Shown: positions 18,107-27,720 of the stretch, in pieces
Numbering within the stretch: position 1 is the stretch's first letter
Layout of the letters: every line of letters begins with the position of its first letter
DNA from: JBMORL01 sp049322335
GTDB lineage: Bacteria > Bacteroidota > Bacteroidia > Flavobacteriales_D > UBA2798
DNA length: 64,000 nucleotides
Assembly: GCA_049322335.1 (NCBI GenBank)
Contig: JBMORL010000104.1
Location: forward strand, 1 to 64,000
Direction of reading: 5' to 3'
Notes under the pieces: generated by a model
Told to the model about the DNA's origin: nothing
Seen by the model: only the letters and a program-made list of their open reading frames with translations
The model's database searches: none
Translations under genes and position numbers: made by a program

Positions 18107-19399
18107 ATGATGAAAAATCAGAAAGCCTCCATATTGATTATTGTGGTAGCAGCATTGGGATATTTTGTAGATATCTATGACCTGGTGTTGTTTAATGTGG
18201 TGAAAAATGAAAGCCTGACCCAGATCATGAAAGGCGCCAGTGAAAAAGATATTACCAATACGGAAATGTTCCTTTTCAATATGCAGATGACGGGAATGCT
18301 GATCGGTGGAATCATCTGGGGAATTTTAGGAGATAAAAAGGGAAGATTATCGGTTTTATTCGGTTCCATACTACTCTACTCTGCTGCCAATATTGCCAAT
18401 GCATTTGTTACCGATATTCCATTGTATGCCGTTATCCGGGTGATTGCCGGAATAGGACTGGCGGGCGAATTGGGTGCGGGAATTACGCTGGTTTCAGAAA
18501 CCATGAGCAAGGAAAACCGTGGATACGGAACAATGATCATTGTTACCTTCGGTGCTTTGGGCGCTGTGGTAGCTGCTATTGTAGGCGCACAGGGAAAAGC
18601 TATCGGTGATTTTCTTTCATCGGTATTTGGCGGAACGTATGCCAACTGGCAGGTGGCTTATATTGTTGGCGGCACATTAGGTTTGCTGTTGCTCATCCTC
18701 CGAATAGGTGTCGCAGAATCGGGAATGTATAAAAATGTGAAACAAAGCCAGGTGAACAGGGGAAATATATTTATGCTGTTCAACAACAAAAAAAGATTTT
18801 TGAAATATCTGAACTGTATTCTGATAGGAATTCCCATCTGGTATGTGATCGGTTTGCTGATTGCCATGTCGCAAAAAGTATTTGCAGTAGAACTGGGAGT
18901 TCCCGGTGGCATAGTAAATGGCCAGGCCGTTATGTATGCCTATTTGGGTTTATCTGTGGGCGATCTTTTGAGCGGATTGCTCAGCCAGTTTTTGAAAAGC
19001 AGAAAAAAGGTAGTGATCATCTACCTCCTTTTTGCTTTTTTGTTAATTGCATATTTTCTCTTTTTCGCACACGGCATTTCGCAAAGCGGTTATTATTTCC
19101 TTGCCTTCTTGCTGGGAACCGCCTCGGGCTACTGGGCCATTTTTGTAACTATTGCAGCAGAACAATTCGGAACCAATATACGCAGCACAGTTACCAATAC
19201 TGTTCCGAATTTTGTGAGAGGTTCCGTAAATTTGATAACCGGTTTGTTCGGGATGCTGGTAGCGCAAAATATTACCAATACCATGAGTGCATTTATAGTA
19301 GGAACTCTTTTTATTTCGCTGGCGCTTTGGGCTACCTTCAGCATCAAAGAAACATTTTCCAAAGATTTGGATTACATAGAAGACCATCACGAGATATGA
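18107..19399 (+). CDS. MFS transporter
   Basis: This 430-residue protein has about twelve hydrophobic segments. The conserved loop between segments 2 and 3 reads GDKKGRLSVLFGS (about 75-87), a variant of the major-facilitator motif GxLaDrxGrkxxl. The VIRVIAGIGLAGELGAGITLVSE segment (about 106-128) resembles the metabolite:proton symporter branch (sugar, sialate and shikimate type carriers). The substrate is not evident. The gene is monocistronic and lies divergent from the DUF2490 gene. Confidence 0.86.
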   Translation: MMKNQKASILIIVVAALGYFVDIYDLVLFNVVKNESLTQIMKGASEKDITNTEMFLFNMQMTGMLIGGIIWGILGDKKGRLSVLFGSILLYSAANIANAFVTDIPLYAVIRVIAGIGLAGELGAGITLVSETMSKENRGYGTMIIVTFGALGAVVAAIVGAQGKAIGDFLSSVFGGTYANWQVAYIVGGTLGLLLLILRIGVAESGMYKNVKQSQVNRGNIFMLFNNKKRFLKYLNCILIGIPIWYVIGLLIAMSQKVFAVELGVPGGIVNGQAVMYAYLGLSVGDLLSGLLSQFLKSRKKVVIIYLLFAFLLIAYFLFFAHGISQSGYYFLAFLLGTASGYWAIFVTIAAEQFGTNIRSTVTNTVPNFVRGSVNLITGLFGMLVAQNITNTMSAFIVGTLFISLALWATFSIKETFSKDLDYIEDHHEI

Positions 19400-19424
19400 G
19401 ATAGTAATTTCTTTCTGTAGTATT

Positions 19425-20657
19425 TTATTCTCCCACCAGGTACTCCAGGTAAATCACTGACTGGTTGTATTCGCTGATAGCTGCCATGTAATTTTCTCTT
19501 ACTTCAATTACCTGTTGCAAGCCGAGTAAATAATCTGCAAAACCAATTTCTCCTTTTGCATAGGCTGTTTGCGACTGCTTTTCGATCAGGCCAGCATCAG
19601 GCAAAGCAATATCACGGAAATAAGCAAGATTGGTTTTTGCTGATAAATATTGTTGCACAGCTTGTCCATACCGGTTTTGTAAAATCATTTTTTCTCCTTC
19701 AAAGGCAATGCGGTTAATTTCTACCTGTGTTTGAGCCATTTTATTTTTATTGGACAGCGGGGCAAACCATAGCGGAACCACAATCCCTACCAAAACACCC
19801 TGGAACCTGTTTCCACCCGTTGCAAACTGAGTGTTGGTTTCATCCAGCGGAACGCCATAAAGCGATTGATTAAAATAACCCAGCCTGAATTCGGGCAAAC
19901 CGGTTTTAGCAACAAGATTTTTTTCTTTTTCAGCAATTTCAATTTGCTGTTTGACAAAAACAAGTGTGGGATTGGTATTTACTGATGCAGTATCATTAAG
20001 AAATTCGAAAGAACGAACCGGTGAATCAACTTTTTCAACTGTAACGGGATAACTCACACCCATCAAAGATTGAAGTTGCAGATGAAGCACTTCCAGGCGG
20101 GATTCTACCTGTTGCATTTTATTACGAATACCCGATAACCGTGAGCCTGCAGAAGTTTTTTCAAGCAGGGTAGCATCACCGGTTTCATAACGAATCAAAG
20201 CTGACCTTGCAAACTGCGCATACATGGAGTCCTGTTGTTTTAATAATTCCCGGTATTCGTTCCAGAATATTGCCTGGTAAAATACCTCTTTCACCTGGTA
20301 AGCCAGTTCGTTTTTAGTAGCGGCTGTTTTTAGTTCTGCACCTTTTATTTGTGCATCGGCCAGCGTTGATTTTGCACCGAAAACAGAAGGAAAGGGAATA
20401 GTTTGGCTTATGGTAAAGTTATTATCCTTTTTATAATAAGCATTGTATTGCCCGTAAGTCAGACTAATGTCTGTTTTTGAAATTTCGGAACTTGTTTTTT
20501 TCTGCCACTGATAATAATCGGCCTGCATGGAAACCGATTGCAGATTTTTATTGTTTGAATACGCGATATTCAAAGCCGAATCCAGTGAAACGGTTTTTAC
20601 CTGTGCCACTGAAGTTGTAAATGGCGCGAGCATTAAGATCGCAATTAAGTTCTTCAT
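19425..20657 (-). CDS. TolC family outer-membrane efflux protein (CusC/CzcC-like)
   Basis: This 410-residue protein has a signal peptide (1-18) and the long helical hairpins of TolC-type channels, for example the segment starting VKTVSLDSALNIAYSNNKNLQSV near residue 20 and the repeat of it near 230. It is the outer-membrane duct of the heavy-metal efflux pump: its ATG overlaps the stop of the pump gene by four bases (ATGA), and it is the last gene of the operon 25266-19425. It is shorter than E. coli CusC but normal for Bacteroidota CzcC-type proteins. Confidence 0.9.
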   Translation of the reverse strand: MKNLIAILMLAPFTTSVAQVKTVSLDSALNIAYSNNKNLQSVSMQADYYQWQKKTSSEISKTDISLTYGQYNAYYKKDNNFTISQTIPFPSVFGAKSTLADAQIKGAELKTAATKNELAYQVKEVFYQAIFWNEYRELLKQQDSMYAQFARSALIRYETGDATLLEKTSAGSRLSGIRNKMQQVESRLEVLHLQLQSLMGVSYPVTVEKVDSPVRSFEFLNDTASVNTNPTLVFVKQQIEIAEKEKNLVAKTGLPEFRLGYFNQSLYGVPLDETNTQFATGGNRFQGVLVGIVVPLWFAPLSNKNKMAQTQVEINRIAFEGEKMILQNRYGQAVQQYLSAKTNLAYFRDIALPDAGLIEKQSQTAYAKGEIGFADYLLGLQQVIEVRENYMAAISEYNQSVIYLEYLVGE

Positions 20658-23600
20658 TTGAGTTTATTTTTATTTACCATATAATAGACAACCGGAACGA
20701 CAAAAAGATTGAGTAATGTTGAGGTGAGTAATCCACCGAGAATTACTTTAGCCATCGGACTTTGAATTTCATTTCCCGGAAGATCACTGGCAAGAGCAAG
20801 CGGTATCAATGCAAGTCCTGCAGTGAGTGCCGTCATCAATATCGGGCTGAGGCGGTCGATTGATCCTTTTATTACTGTATCCATTAACGGTATTCCTTCT
20901 TTTTGCAAATGAATGTAATGCGAAACCAATAATATTCCGTTGCGGGTAGCCACGCCAAAAAGTGTGATGAATCCGATGATAGCCGGAATGCTGACAATAC
21001 CTGAAGTAAAATAAATGCTCATTACACCACCGATCAAAGCCAGCGGAAGATTGAGAAGGATAATAGCAGCAATACTTAACTTTTTAAATTCCTGGTATAG
21101 CAAAAAGAAAATAACAAGAACAGCAAAGAGTGAAGTTACCAAAAGTGTTTTGGATGCTTCGGCTTCTGCCTCGAACTGTCCGCCATATTCGATGCGGTAG
21201 TCCTGCGGCAACCCGATGGAGTGAGTGACATTGACGGCCGAATCTATTTTCATTTGTATTTCTTCTACCACACTTTTTTGGTCGCGGCCCGATACATTGG
21301 CAGAAACCACCACTTTGCGCTGTACTTTTTCCCTGTTTACTGTATTGGGGCCTGAAGTGGAAATCACATCAGCTACATAATGAAAGGGGATTTTTTTCAT
21401 ATCACCGGTATGTGCATCAATAAGTGTATTACGCATGTTCTCTATGCTTCCGCGATTCTCATCATCGTTCATCAGGATAAGGTCAAAATTTTTATCCTGT
21501 TCAAAAATATCACTCACTTTTTCACCTGCAAACGATACATCAATAAATTCATTGAATTCTCCAATGGTAATACCGTATTTGTTCAGCATTTCATTTCTGG
21601 GCAAGTGCTGTACCTGTGGAATTTCCACCTGTTGTTCCACACTAATATCCACCAATCCTTCAATACCTGTTATTTCTGCTTTTACCTGGTTGGAAATTTT
21701 GAAAAGATGATTCAGATCTGTTCCAAAAATTTTGATGGCAATATTAGCTCTTGTTCCCGAAAGCATGTGGTCGATACGATGCCCGATGGGTTGTCCGATA
21801 GTGATATTTGCCCCGGTAATTCCGCTTAGTTTTTCACGAACTTCTTCCATAAACTCTTCGCGCGGCCGATCGGTTAAAATAAACGGGGCGTCAATTTCGG
21901 ATGCATTCACGCCTTGTGCATGTTCATCCAGTTCTGCCCGTCCCGTTCTGCGTGTTACCACTTTTATTTCGGGAATAGTGAGCAAAGCTTTTTCGATTTG
22001 AGTTCCTATCTTGTTACTTTCTTCGAGTGAAATTCCCGGCATACTCACCGCACTGATCACCAGTGAACCTTCATTGAATTCGGGTAAAAAACTTCTGCCA
22101 AGACCTGAAAGAATAAATAATGCCCCGGCAAACAGAACGATGGCCGTTGCCAGCACTGTCGTTTTTATTTTCATTGCTTTTCTCAGTGATCGTTCATATA
22201 AACGATTTAACCGTGCCACCAGCCAGCTTTCTTTATGTTGTTTTTGCAACATTTTATCACCGGTAAGCAGGTAGCTGCATAAAACGGGCGTAAGTGTTAT
22301 GGCAACGATGAGTGATGCAAACAGCGCCACAATAAACGCGATTCCAAGCGGAGCAAGTAATTTTCCCTCCATGCCCGAAAGAAAAAACAATGGCAGGAAA
22401 GCAGTGATAATAATAAAAGTAGCATTGATAACAGATGTACGGATTTCGGTGGATGCGTCAAAAATCACATCCAGTTTATTTCTCTGTTTATCTTTTTCAA
22501 GAAGTGAATTTTCTTTCAGCCGTTTAAAAACATTTTCCACATCAATAATAGCATCATCCACTAAATCTCCGATAGCAATAGCCATACCTCCAAGACTCAT
22601 TGTGTTGATAGTAAACCCGAAGTATTTAAGCGTGAGAATAGCTACGATCAGTGAGATAGGAATAGCTAATAGTGAAATAAGAGTTGCCCGCAAATTCATG
22701 AGGAATAAAATAAGTATCACTACAACGAAAACAGCGCCTTCGTAAAGTGTTTTTTGAATATTACTGATGGATGCTTTAATAAAATCGGCCTGGCGGAATA
22801 TTTCGGTATTGATATGTATGTCTTCCGGCAGATTTTTGCTCATTTCTTTCATGGCCGCATCAATCTCTTCTGTAAGTAAAAGTGTATTGGTGTTGGGTTG
22901 TTTCATTACGGTCATAATGATGGCTGGTTTACCGTTCAGCGAACCGTCACCTATCTTTACTTTCGGCCTTATTTTTATTTCGGCCACATCACCAACTCTG
23001 ACAGGTACACCATTAACTACTTTTATTACTGCATCCGACATTCTGGCGATGTCATTGGTTATTCCCATCCCGGTAACAATATATTCCTGCGAATGTTGAT
23101 TAATAAAACCACCGGAAGAGTTTTTACTTAATTCTTCAGTCGCCTTTTTCAATTCGGCAAGCGAAACATTGTAATACTTCATTTTTTGAGGTGACGCTAA
23201 AACCTGGTATTGTTTAAACTCACCGCCAATTACCACCACCTGCGATACACCGCCAATAGAAAGCAAACGGGGACGAATATTCCAGTCGGCAATAGTGCGC
23301 AAATTCATCATACTTGTTGAATCGGCCGTAACGCTGATGAGCATGATCTCTCCCATAATGGAAGATTGCGGAGCCATGACAGGATTTCCAACTCCAAGCG
23401 GCAGTTGCGATGATACGGCATTCAGTTTTTCAGAAACAATTTGCCGCGCTTTGTAGATATCGGTTCCCCATTCAAACTCCACCCACACAATAGAAATTCC
23501 TGCAGCAGAAGATGATCTAACTCTCCGCACATTAGTGGAGCCATTGACTGCTGTTTCAATTTTAAATGTCACCAAACGCTCCACTCTTTCAGGGGCCATT

Positions 23601-23764
23601 CCATGAGCTTCAGTGATTACCACCACCGTTGGGGCGGTTAAATCCGGAAACACATCCACTTCCATTCTTGAAGCAGTATAGGTTCCGAAGATGAGCAGCA
23701 AGGCAGAAGACAACATCACCAAAAGCCGGTTGCCTAATGAAAATTTAATTATATTGTTCAACAT
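20654..23764 (-). CDS. CusA/CzcA family heavy-metal efflux RND transporter
   Basis: This 1036-residue inner-membrane pump has twelve transmembrane segments and two large periplasmic loops. The first segment is followed by EVDVFPDLTAPTVVVITEAHG, typical of the heavy-metal RND branch. The proton-relay segment GDLVDDAIIDVENVFKRL (about 400-417) carries the acidic residues conserved in this family. It would drive metal ions, Cu/Ag or Co/Zn/Cd, out of the periplasm with proton-motive force. The adaptor gene is 11 bp upstream and the TolC gene overlaps downstream, giving a complete pump. Confidence 0.95.
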   Translation of the reverse strand: MLNNIIKFSLGNRLLVMLSSALLLIFGTYTASRMEVDVFPDLTAPTVVVITEAHGMAPERVERLVTFKIETAVNGSTNVRRVRSSSAAGISIVWVEFEWGTDIYKARQIVSEKLNAVSSQLPLGVGNPVMAPQSSIMGEIMLISVTADSTSMMNLRTIADWNIRPRLLSIGGVSQVVVIGGEFKQYQVLASPQKMKYYNVSLAELKKATEELSKNSSGGFINQHSQEYIVTGMGITNDIARMSDAVIKVVNGVPVRVGDVAEIKIRPKVKIGDGSLNGKPAIIMTVMKQPNTNTLLLTEEIDAAMKEMSKNLPEDIHINTEIFRQADFIKASISNIQKTLYEGAVFVVVILILFLMNLRATLISLLAIPISLIVAILTLKYFGFTINTMSLGGMAIAIGDLVDDAIIDVENVFKRLKENSLLEKDKQRNKLDVIFDASTEIRTSVINATFIIITAFLPLFFLSGMEGKLLAPLGIAFIVALFASLIVAITLTPVLCSYLLTGDKMLQKQHKESWLVARLNRLYERSLRKAMKIKTTVLATAIVLFAGALFILSGLGRSFLPEFNEGSLVISAVSMPGISLEESNKIGTQIEKALLTIPEIKVVTRRTGRAELDEHAQGVNASEIDAPFILTDRPREEFMEEVREKLSGITGANITIGQPIGHRIDHMLSGTRANIAIKIFGTDLNHLFKISNQVKAEITGIEGLVDISVEQQVEIPQVQHLPRNEMLNKYGITIGEFNEFIDVSFAGEKVSDIFEQDKNFDLILMNDDENRGSIENMRNTLIDAHTGDMKKIPFHYVADVISTSGPNTVNREKVQRKVVVSANVSGRDQKSVVEEIQMKIDSAVNVTHSIGLPQDYRIEYGGQFEAEAEASKTLLVTSLFAVLVIFFLLYQEFKKLSIAAIILLNLPLALIGGVMSIYFTSGIVSIPAIIGFITLFGVATRNGILLVSHYIHLQKEGIPLMDTVIKGSIDRLSPILMTALTAGLALIPLALASDLPGNEIQSPMAKVILGGLLTSTLLNLFVVPVVYYMVNKNKLK

Positions 23765-23775
23765 AACTACAGTTA

Positions 23776-25266
23776 TTAATGTTCGTGTCCGTGTGCCGGC
23801 ATAGTTCCTGATGCAACAGATAATTTAATATTGTATGCGCCTTTGGTTACCACCCGTTCTCCTTCTTTCAATCCTGAAAGCACCTGCACATGCATTCCGT
23901 CATTTCCACCCAGTTTTACTTCACGTTTGGTAAAACTTTCCCCTTCCAGCTGCACATACACAAAATAAATTCCCTGTTCTTCAATCAGTGAAGAAACAGG
24001 AATGACCAATGCATCAGGAATGGGATTGGATTTCAGGTAAACATCAACATAAGATCCGGGAAGAATCTCTCCCTTATTGTCAATTTCAAAAGTTACAGGA
24101 ATAAACGGGTTGTTTTCGCTTATGCTTTTTCCATAGGCGATTAACCGGCCATTTAAATCATTTGTGTTGTATGTTTTTTTATCGGGTGTGATAAAATTAG
24201 CCGACTGCAGATTGGGTAATTGCGAAAAATATTTTTGCGATACTTCTGCTTCCAGGTTGATTTTACGGTTTTGAGAAACGGCAGCAACAGGATCGCCAAT
24301 TTTTACAAACTGTCCTTCGGATACGTATAGGTTTTTCAAAAAACCCGAAATGGGTGCTGATATCCGTGTACCATTGCCGGTATAATTTTGTGCCAGCGAA
24401 TTAAAAACAGATTGCGTGGTTTCAAATTGATTTTGCCGTTCCAAAAATTCTTTCTGAGAAATGATCTGATCTTTGATCAACTCTTTGGCGCGTTCATAAT
24501 CTGCTTTGGCTTTTTCATAATTCGATTTGGCTTCTTTGAATTTGGCATCAATATTATCTTCCGTTAATCCCTGGCCCGATATGATGAACACCGTTTCTCC
24601 TTTCTCAACCGAAGCACCAACAACTGAACTGTTGCCCGAAAAGAAAACAATACCATTCGATTTGGCGGTAATGATCACTTCATCTCCCGGTGCAGGCATA
24701 ATCTGTCCGCTGGTTTTTATCACTTCATGAAATTCCTGTTTTTTTACCGGTGTATTGGCAAATTCCACTTTCCACGCCTGTTCTTTGAGGTAAGTGATTT
24801 CACCGCCACCTGTTTCTTCAGCTATATCAGCCAGCGCTGATTTTTCATCGGGATAAACTTTCACATTTTCGATAACAACCTGGTCGGTATAATCAGGAGT
24901 AACGATATCAAAAACAAGTTTCCCTGTTCCTGCCACTGTTGGCGACAAAGCCAAACGAAATATTCCCGGAACGGAGGGCTCTGTAGCGGTGTTGCGGATA
25001 CCTTTATCTCCAACAATCAAACTCACTGTTATTTTTGCTTTTTCGAGGGGTAAAAAATTTTCTCCAAGAATAGTAAAATGAGCAGCAAATTTTGATGGTT
25101 GTCCGACTACCAATGGTTTGAACTCCACAAAAATTTCAGTTTTATCTGTATAAAGAGTATAAGCAAGCGGTTCGGGGCCGCCTGCTTTTTCTTTTTCTTC
25201 TTTTTTGCCTGAGCAACCTGTAATAAATCCTGAAATGATCAGGATAGAAATAATGAATTTGTTCAT
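23776..25266 (-). CDS. Efflux RND transporter periplasmic adaptor (CusB/CzcB-like)
   Basis: This 496-residue lipoprotein (ITGCSG lipobox, Cys18) has an N-terminal extra domain (about 30-165), then the membrane-fusion lipoyl/hairpin/beta-barrel architecture: IMPAPGDEVIITAKSNGIV, a coiled-coil hairpin around 230-290 (EAKSNYEKAKADYERAKELIKD) and SGFLKNLYVSEGQFVKIGDPVAAVS. The protein ends GTMPAHGHEH, a His-rich tail that could bind metal. It links the inner-membrane pump to the TolC-type channel of the same operon. Confidence 0.93.
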   Translation of the reverse strand: MNKFIISILIISGFITGCSGKKEEKEKAGGPEPLAYTLYTDKTEIFVEFKPLVVGQPSKFAAHFTILGENFLPLEKAKITVSLIVGDKGIRNTATEPSVPGIFRLALSPTVAGTGKLVFDIVTPDYTDQVVIENVKVYPDEKSALADIAEETGGGEITYLKEQAWKVEFANTPVKKQEFHEVIKTSGQIMPAPGDEVIITAKSNGIVFFSGNSSVVGASVEKGETVFIISGQGLTEDNIDAKFKEAKSNYEKAKADYERAKELIKDQIISQKEFLERQNQFETTQSVFNSLAQNYTGNGTRISAPISGFLKNLYVSEGQFVKIGDPVAAVSQNRKINLEAEVSQKYFSQLPNLQSANFITPDKKTYNTNDLNGRLIAYGKSISENNPFIPVTFEIDNKGEILPGSYVDVYLKSNPIPDALVIPVSSLIEEQGIYFVYVQLEGESFTKREVKLGGNDGMHVQVLSGLKEGERVVTKGAYNIKLSVASGTMPAHGHEH

Positions 25267-25286
25267 AGAACGGTGATTATCGTTTT

Positions 25287-25538
25287 TTAATGTGAATGAT
25301 CAGCATTTTCGTGAGAATGAGATTTGTCTGAATGGGAAGCTGTATCATTTGCGTTGAATTCTTCCTGTTCGTGGTGGTGATCGTTACCTTCTTCATGTTC
25401 ATGTTCGCCATCACCATGATCATGTGTTCCTTCTTCATGTTCATGTTTTTCATCTCCGTGAGAATGATTATCTTTTTTTTCTCCGCACCCGGCAAAAAAA
25501 TAGGCGAATACGGTAAGAGCAATAAATACTTTTTTCAT
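25287..25538 (-). CDS. Histidine/aspartate-rich small lipoprotein
   Basis: This 83-residue protein has a signal ending FAGCGEK (lipobox FAGC). Almost all of the mature part is His, Glu, Asp and Gly (HSHGDEKHEHEEGTHDHGDG and so on), with about twenty histidines, so it should bind divalent metal ions. It is 20 bp upstream of the adaptor gene on the same strand and probably works with the pump as a periplasmic metal buffer or feeder. This is inference from composition and position. An overlapping Met/Lys-rich frame at 25277-25522 is a shadow. Confidence 0.78.
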   Translation of the reverse strand: MKKVFIALTVFAYFFAGCGEKKDNHSHGDEKHEHEEGTHDHGDGEHEHEEGNDHHHEQEEFNANDTASHSDKSHSHENADHSH

Positions 25539-25620
25539 TTTAATTGAATTTTGAATTAATAAAAAAAAGGAAACGCCTGTTAAAAGGCATAGTCATTCCT
25601 GTATAAAAGACAGGAAAAAA

Positions 25621-26052
25621 TCAGCAGGCTGGCGGAGCCCTTAAAGAAAAATAAAGGAGCGAGCGGCCGGAATAAAATATTTGGGCGCAATCAGGAGGGA
25701 GTCCCTGATCTGCCAGTTGTACTAAACGAAGGGAAAATTCTTCTTCAATAACAACATCCGGACGGGCGTTTTGTATTTCTTTCCCTTCATCAGAAGGAAC
25801 TAAAATATGATCAATGGTGACGGAGAAAGGAGAATGAACAAACAGCGAAAAAAAATCAGGTAAACTGCTTTTTTCTTCATCATTATCCTTTTGGGCTGGC
25901 TCATGTTTATGCTGAACGGGATGATCATTTCCGTCATGATGATCGTGTACTGTAGTCTCGTGGGGAGAGGAATGCACATGCGGCACCAGGTTATGCCCGA
26001 GTATGAGAGCATAGGCAAATAATACAGGTAGCAGAAAAATTGCTTTGCGCAT
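25621..26052 (-). CDS. Histidine-rich membrane-anchored or secreted protein of metal-efflux operons
   Basis: This 143-residue protein begins with a hydrophobic signal or anchor (4-18) followed by LVPHVHSSPHETTVHDHHDG and HPVQHKHEPAQ, both rich in His. A C-terminal part ends FSLRAPPAC. Small proteins with this His-rich middle and SLRAPPA-like end commonly stand at the head of CzcA-type operons in Bacteroidota. It is 82 bp upstream of the His-rich lipoprotein on the same strand, so it may be the first gene of the metal operon 26052-19425. A metal sensor or buffer role is inferred. Confidence 0.72.
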   Translation of the reverse strand: MRKAIFLLPVLFAYALILGHNLVPHVHSSPHETTVHDHHDGNDHPVQHKHEPAQKDNDEEKSSLPDFFSLFVHSPFSVTIDHILVPSDEGKEIQNARPDVVIEEEFSLRLVQLADQGLPPDCAQIFYSGRSLLYFSLRAPPAC

Positions 26053-26289
26053 TTCAAAACAAATATAGGATAAATTTTTAAATAAGACGGTTAATCTGTT
26101 TTTATTTGATGAAAGTCAACTAATTGTATGATTAGATGACAGACAAGTAAGATATAAGATGTTGGATGAGCAGGAAATATCAGGACGAAAAGGAAACCAG
26201 GGGACTTACTGAAAAAGCTATACTCAGGCGGCAGATGTTAGAGAAAGCCGGGGAAAAGACAGAAAGTTCATGAAATATTTTTAAAAGAT

Positions 26290-27585
26290 TTATGGTTTCA
26301 GGTAATTTACCTTCGCAGGAGAAAAGCCAATAGAGTTTTTTAGATTTATTTTCATGCCTGAATAATTATATATACCGGGATCGCCTATAAAAAAAACACC
26401 ATCCGTTTTTTCGGAAATCCTGGACAGCACATCCGATTTTGTCCAATTTTCAGCTGAACGGAGACTAAAACAGGAAAAAGAAGTATTTGACAATACAAAT
26501 TGTTCAGATATTCTATTCACATCTATGTCCGCTTCTTTAAACTCTCCGTCAGAGATAAAAATAACATGGTTGTTTTTAAGTTGGTTTTGCTGAATAAAAG
26601 TGATGATATTTTCAAACGCATTTTGAGGGTTTGTATTTCCTGATGCATGCATTTTATTCAGAAAATAATTTAAAGAATCCTTTACTTCTTCTTTTATTTT
26701 ACCTGTAAAAAGAGGGTGAGCCCCTGAAGAAAAAGAAAAGAGATTTATTTTCACATCCACGGGAAGAGATGGAATGATCTGAGTAATGACTGATTTTACC
26801 GAATCCAGTTTATGCCCGTTGTTCATGGAATTGGAAACATCCACAAGAAATATGAGATTTTTTTTGGGAATTGATTTTTTTTCACAATCACATGTTTTAT
26901 CTTCTGATAGTCTTACATACACCTCATCCAGGTAATAGTACGCCATTTTTTTCCGCATTCCCCATAACGATCTTTTTTCGGGTTTTCTGTTTAATGATTT
27001 TAAAGATCGTCCGCTGCTTTTTGAAAAGCTTCCTATCACCATATATTCTTCTCCTCCATTGGCGTAATAGGGAAAACAAATCTCAGTCCAGTAAGTTTGT
27101 GAAATCAAAAATGTATCGGAAGAAAAAGTCCATGATGGTTTTACAGGGAGTTCGTTCCGGTAATTCACCAAAACCATATTGGGCGAAAAGTATACTCCAA
27201 GGTCGGGAGCCGTATAGCCGGATGTTCGTTCGTGTGCGATGAAAAACGAAACACAGTATCTTTTATCGGCTTCCATCGGTTGTGACAAACGGGTTTCGGT
27301 GTATTCTTTATAATTACCGGGTTTCTTTTTTCCGGCCGAAAGAACAAGCCCGATACGGCCTTCAAAAGATAATGCCTGCGCCAATGCGCCCCCCGTTACT
27401 TTGCTGTTGTGTGAATTATAATAATCAGGCGTTCCGGCTGTGGGATTGAACCAGCCGTTTACCATTATTTCACCCGGCAAATAATTGCCATATCCTTTGG
27501 AAGGAGGATTTGTTTCGGATTCGAAGGAGGAATTGTTGATCAAATTCTGTTGTGCGTTTGTAAGGGTTGTAAAAAAGACACCCAT
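26290..27585 (-). CDS. Secreted protein with C-terminal von Willebrand factor A domain
   Basis: From the ATG at 27585 the product is about 431 residues. The first part has a lectin/galactose-binding-like segment (NLINNSSFESETNPPSKGYGNYLP and later YCVSFFIAHERTS), as found in many Bacteroidota surface proteins. The C-terminal 190 residues form a VWA domain starting KNLIFLVDVSNSMNNGH, with the DxSxS metal-site motif (DVSNS), followed by HVIFISDGEF. An upstream in-frame TTG at 27720 would add 45 residues, part of which translate an intergenic CGCAGAGAACGCGGAG-type repeat, so I prefer the ATG. The signal peptide is then very short (MGVFFTTLTNAQ), which leaves the true start uncertain. Confidence 0.75.
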   Translation of the reverse strand: MGVFFTTLTNAQQNLINNSSFESETNPPSKGYGNYLPGEIMVNGWFNPTAGTPDYYNSHNSKVTGGALAQALSFEGRIGLVLSAGKKKPGNYKEYTETRLSQPMEADKRYCVSFFIAHERTSGYTAPDLGVYFSPNMVLVNYRNELPVKPSWTFSSDTFLISQTYWTEICFPYYANGGEEYMVIGSFSKSSGRSLKSLNRKPEKRSLWGMRKKMAYYYLDEVYVRLSEDKTCDCEKKSIPKKNLIFLVDVSNSMNNGHKLDSVKSVITQIIPSLPVDVKINLFSFSSGAHPLFTGKIKEEVKDSLNYFLNKMHASGNTNPQNAFENIITFIQQNQLKNNHVIFISDGEFKEADIDVNRISEQFVLSNTSFSCFSLRSAENWTKSDVLSRISEKTDGVFFIGDPGIYNYSGMKINLKNSIGFSPAKVNYLKP

Positions 27586-27634
27586 TTTGCATAAGATGAT
27601 GATGCCCGGAACTAAAATTCTCAGACAGCCGAAA

Positions 27635-27680
27635 CCGCGGAGGGCGCAGAGAAATACACGCAGAGAACGCGGAGAAATTT
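27635..27680. repeat. Intergenic GCGCAGAGAA-type repeat
   Basis: The stretch contains the tandem words CGCGGAGGGCGCAGAGAAA and CGCAGAGAACGCGGAGAAA, a low-complexity purine-rich repeat often seen between genes in Bacteroidota and many other bacteria. It lies between the recG stop and the first ATG of the VWA gene, which supports its being untranslated. Confidence 0.5.
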
Positions 27681-27720
27681 CAAAATTACATTTCAACTTT
27701 TCAATATTTAAAATTTCCAA

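Noticed and set aside
25277..25522. Met/Lys-rich 81-codon frame overlapping the His-rich lipoprotein
   Set aside because: It is the shifted reading of GAACAT/CATGAA-type repeats coding for His and Glu; the other frame has a lipobox and fits the operon.
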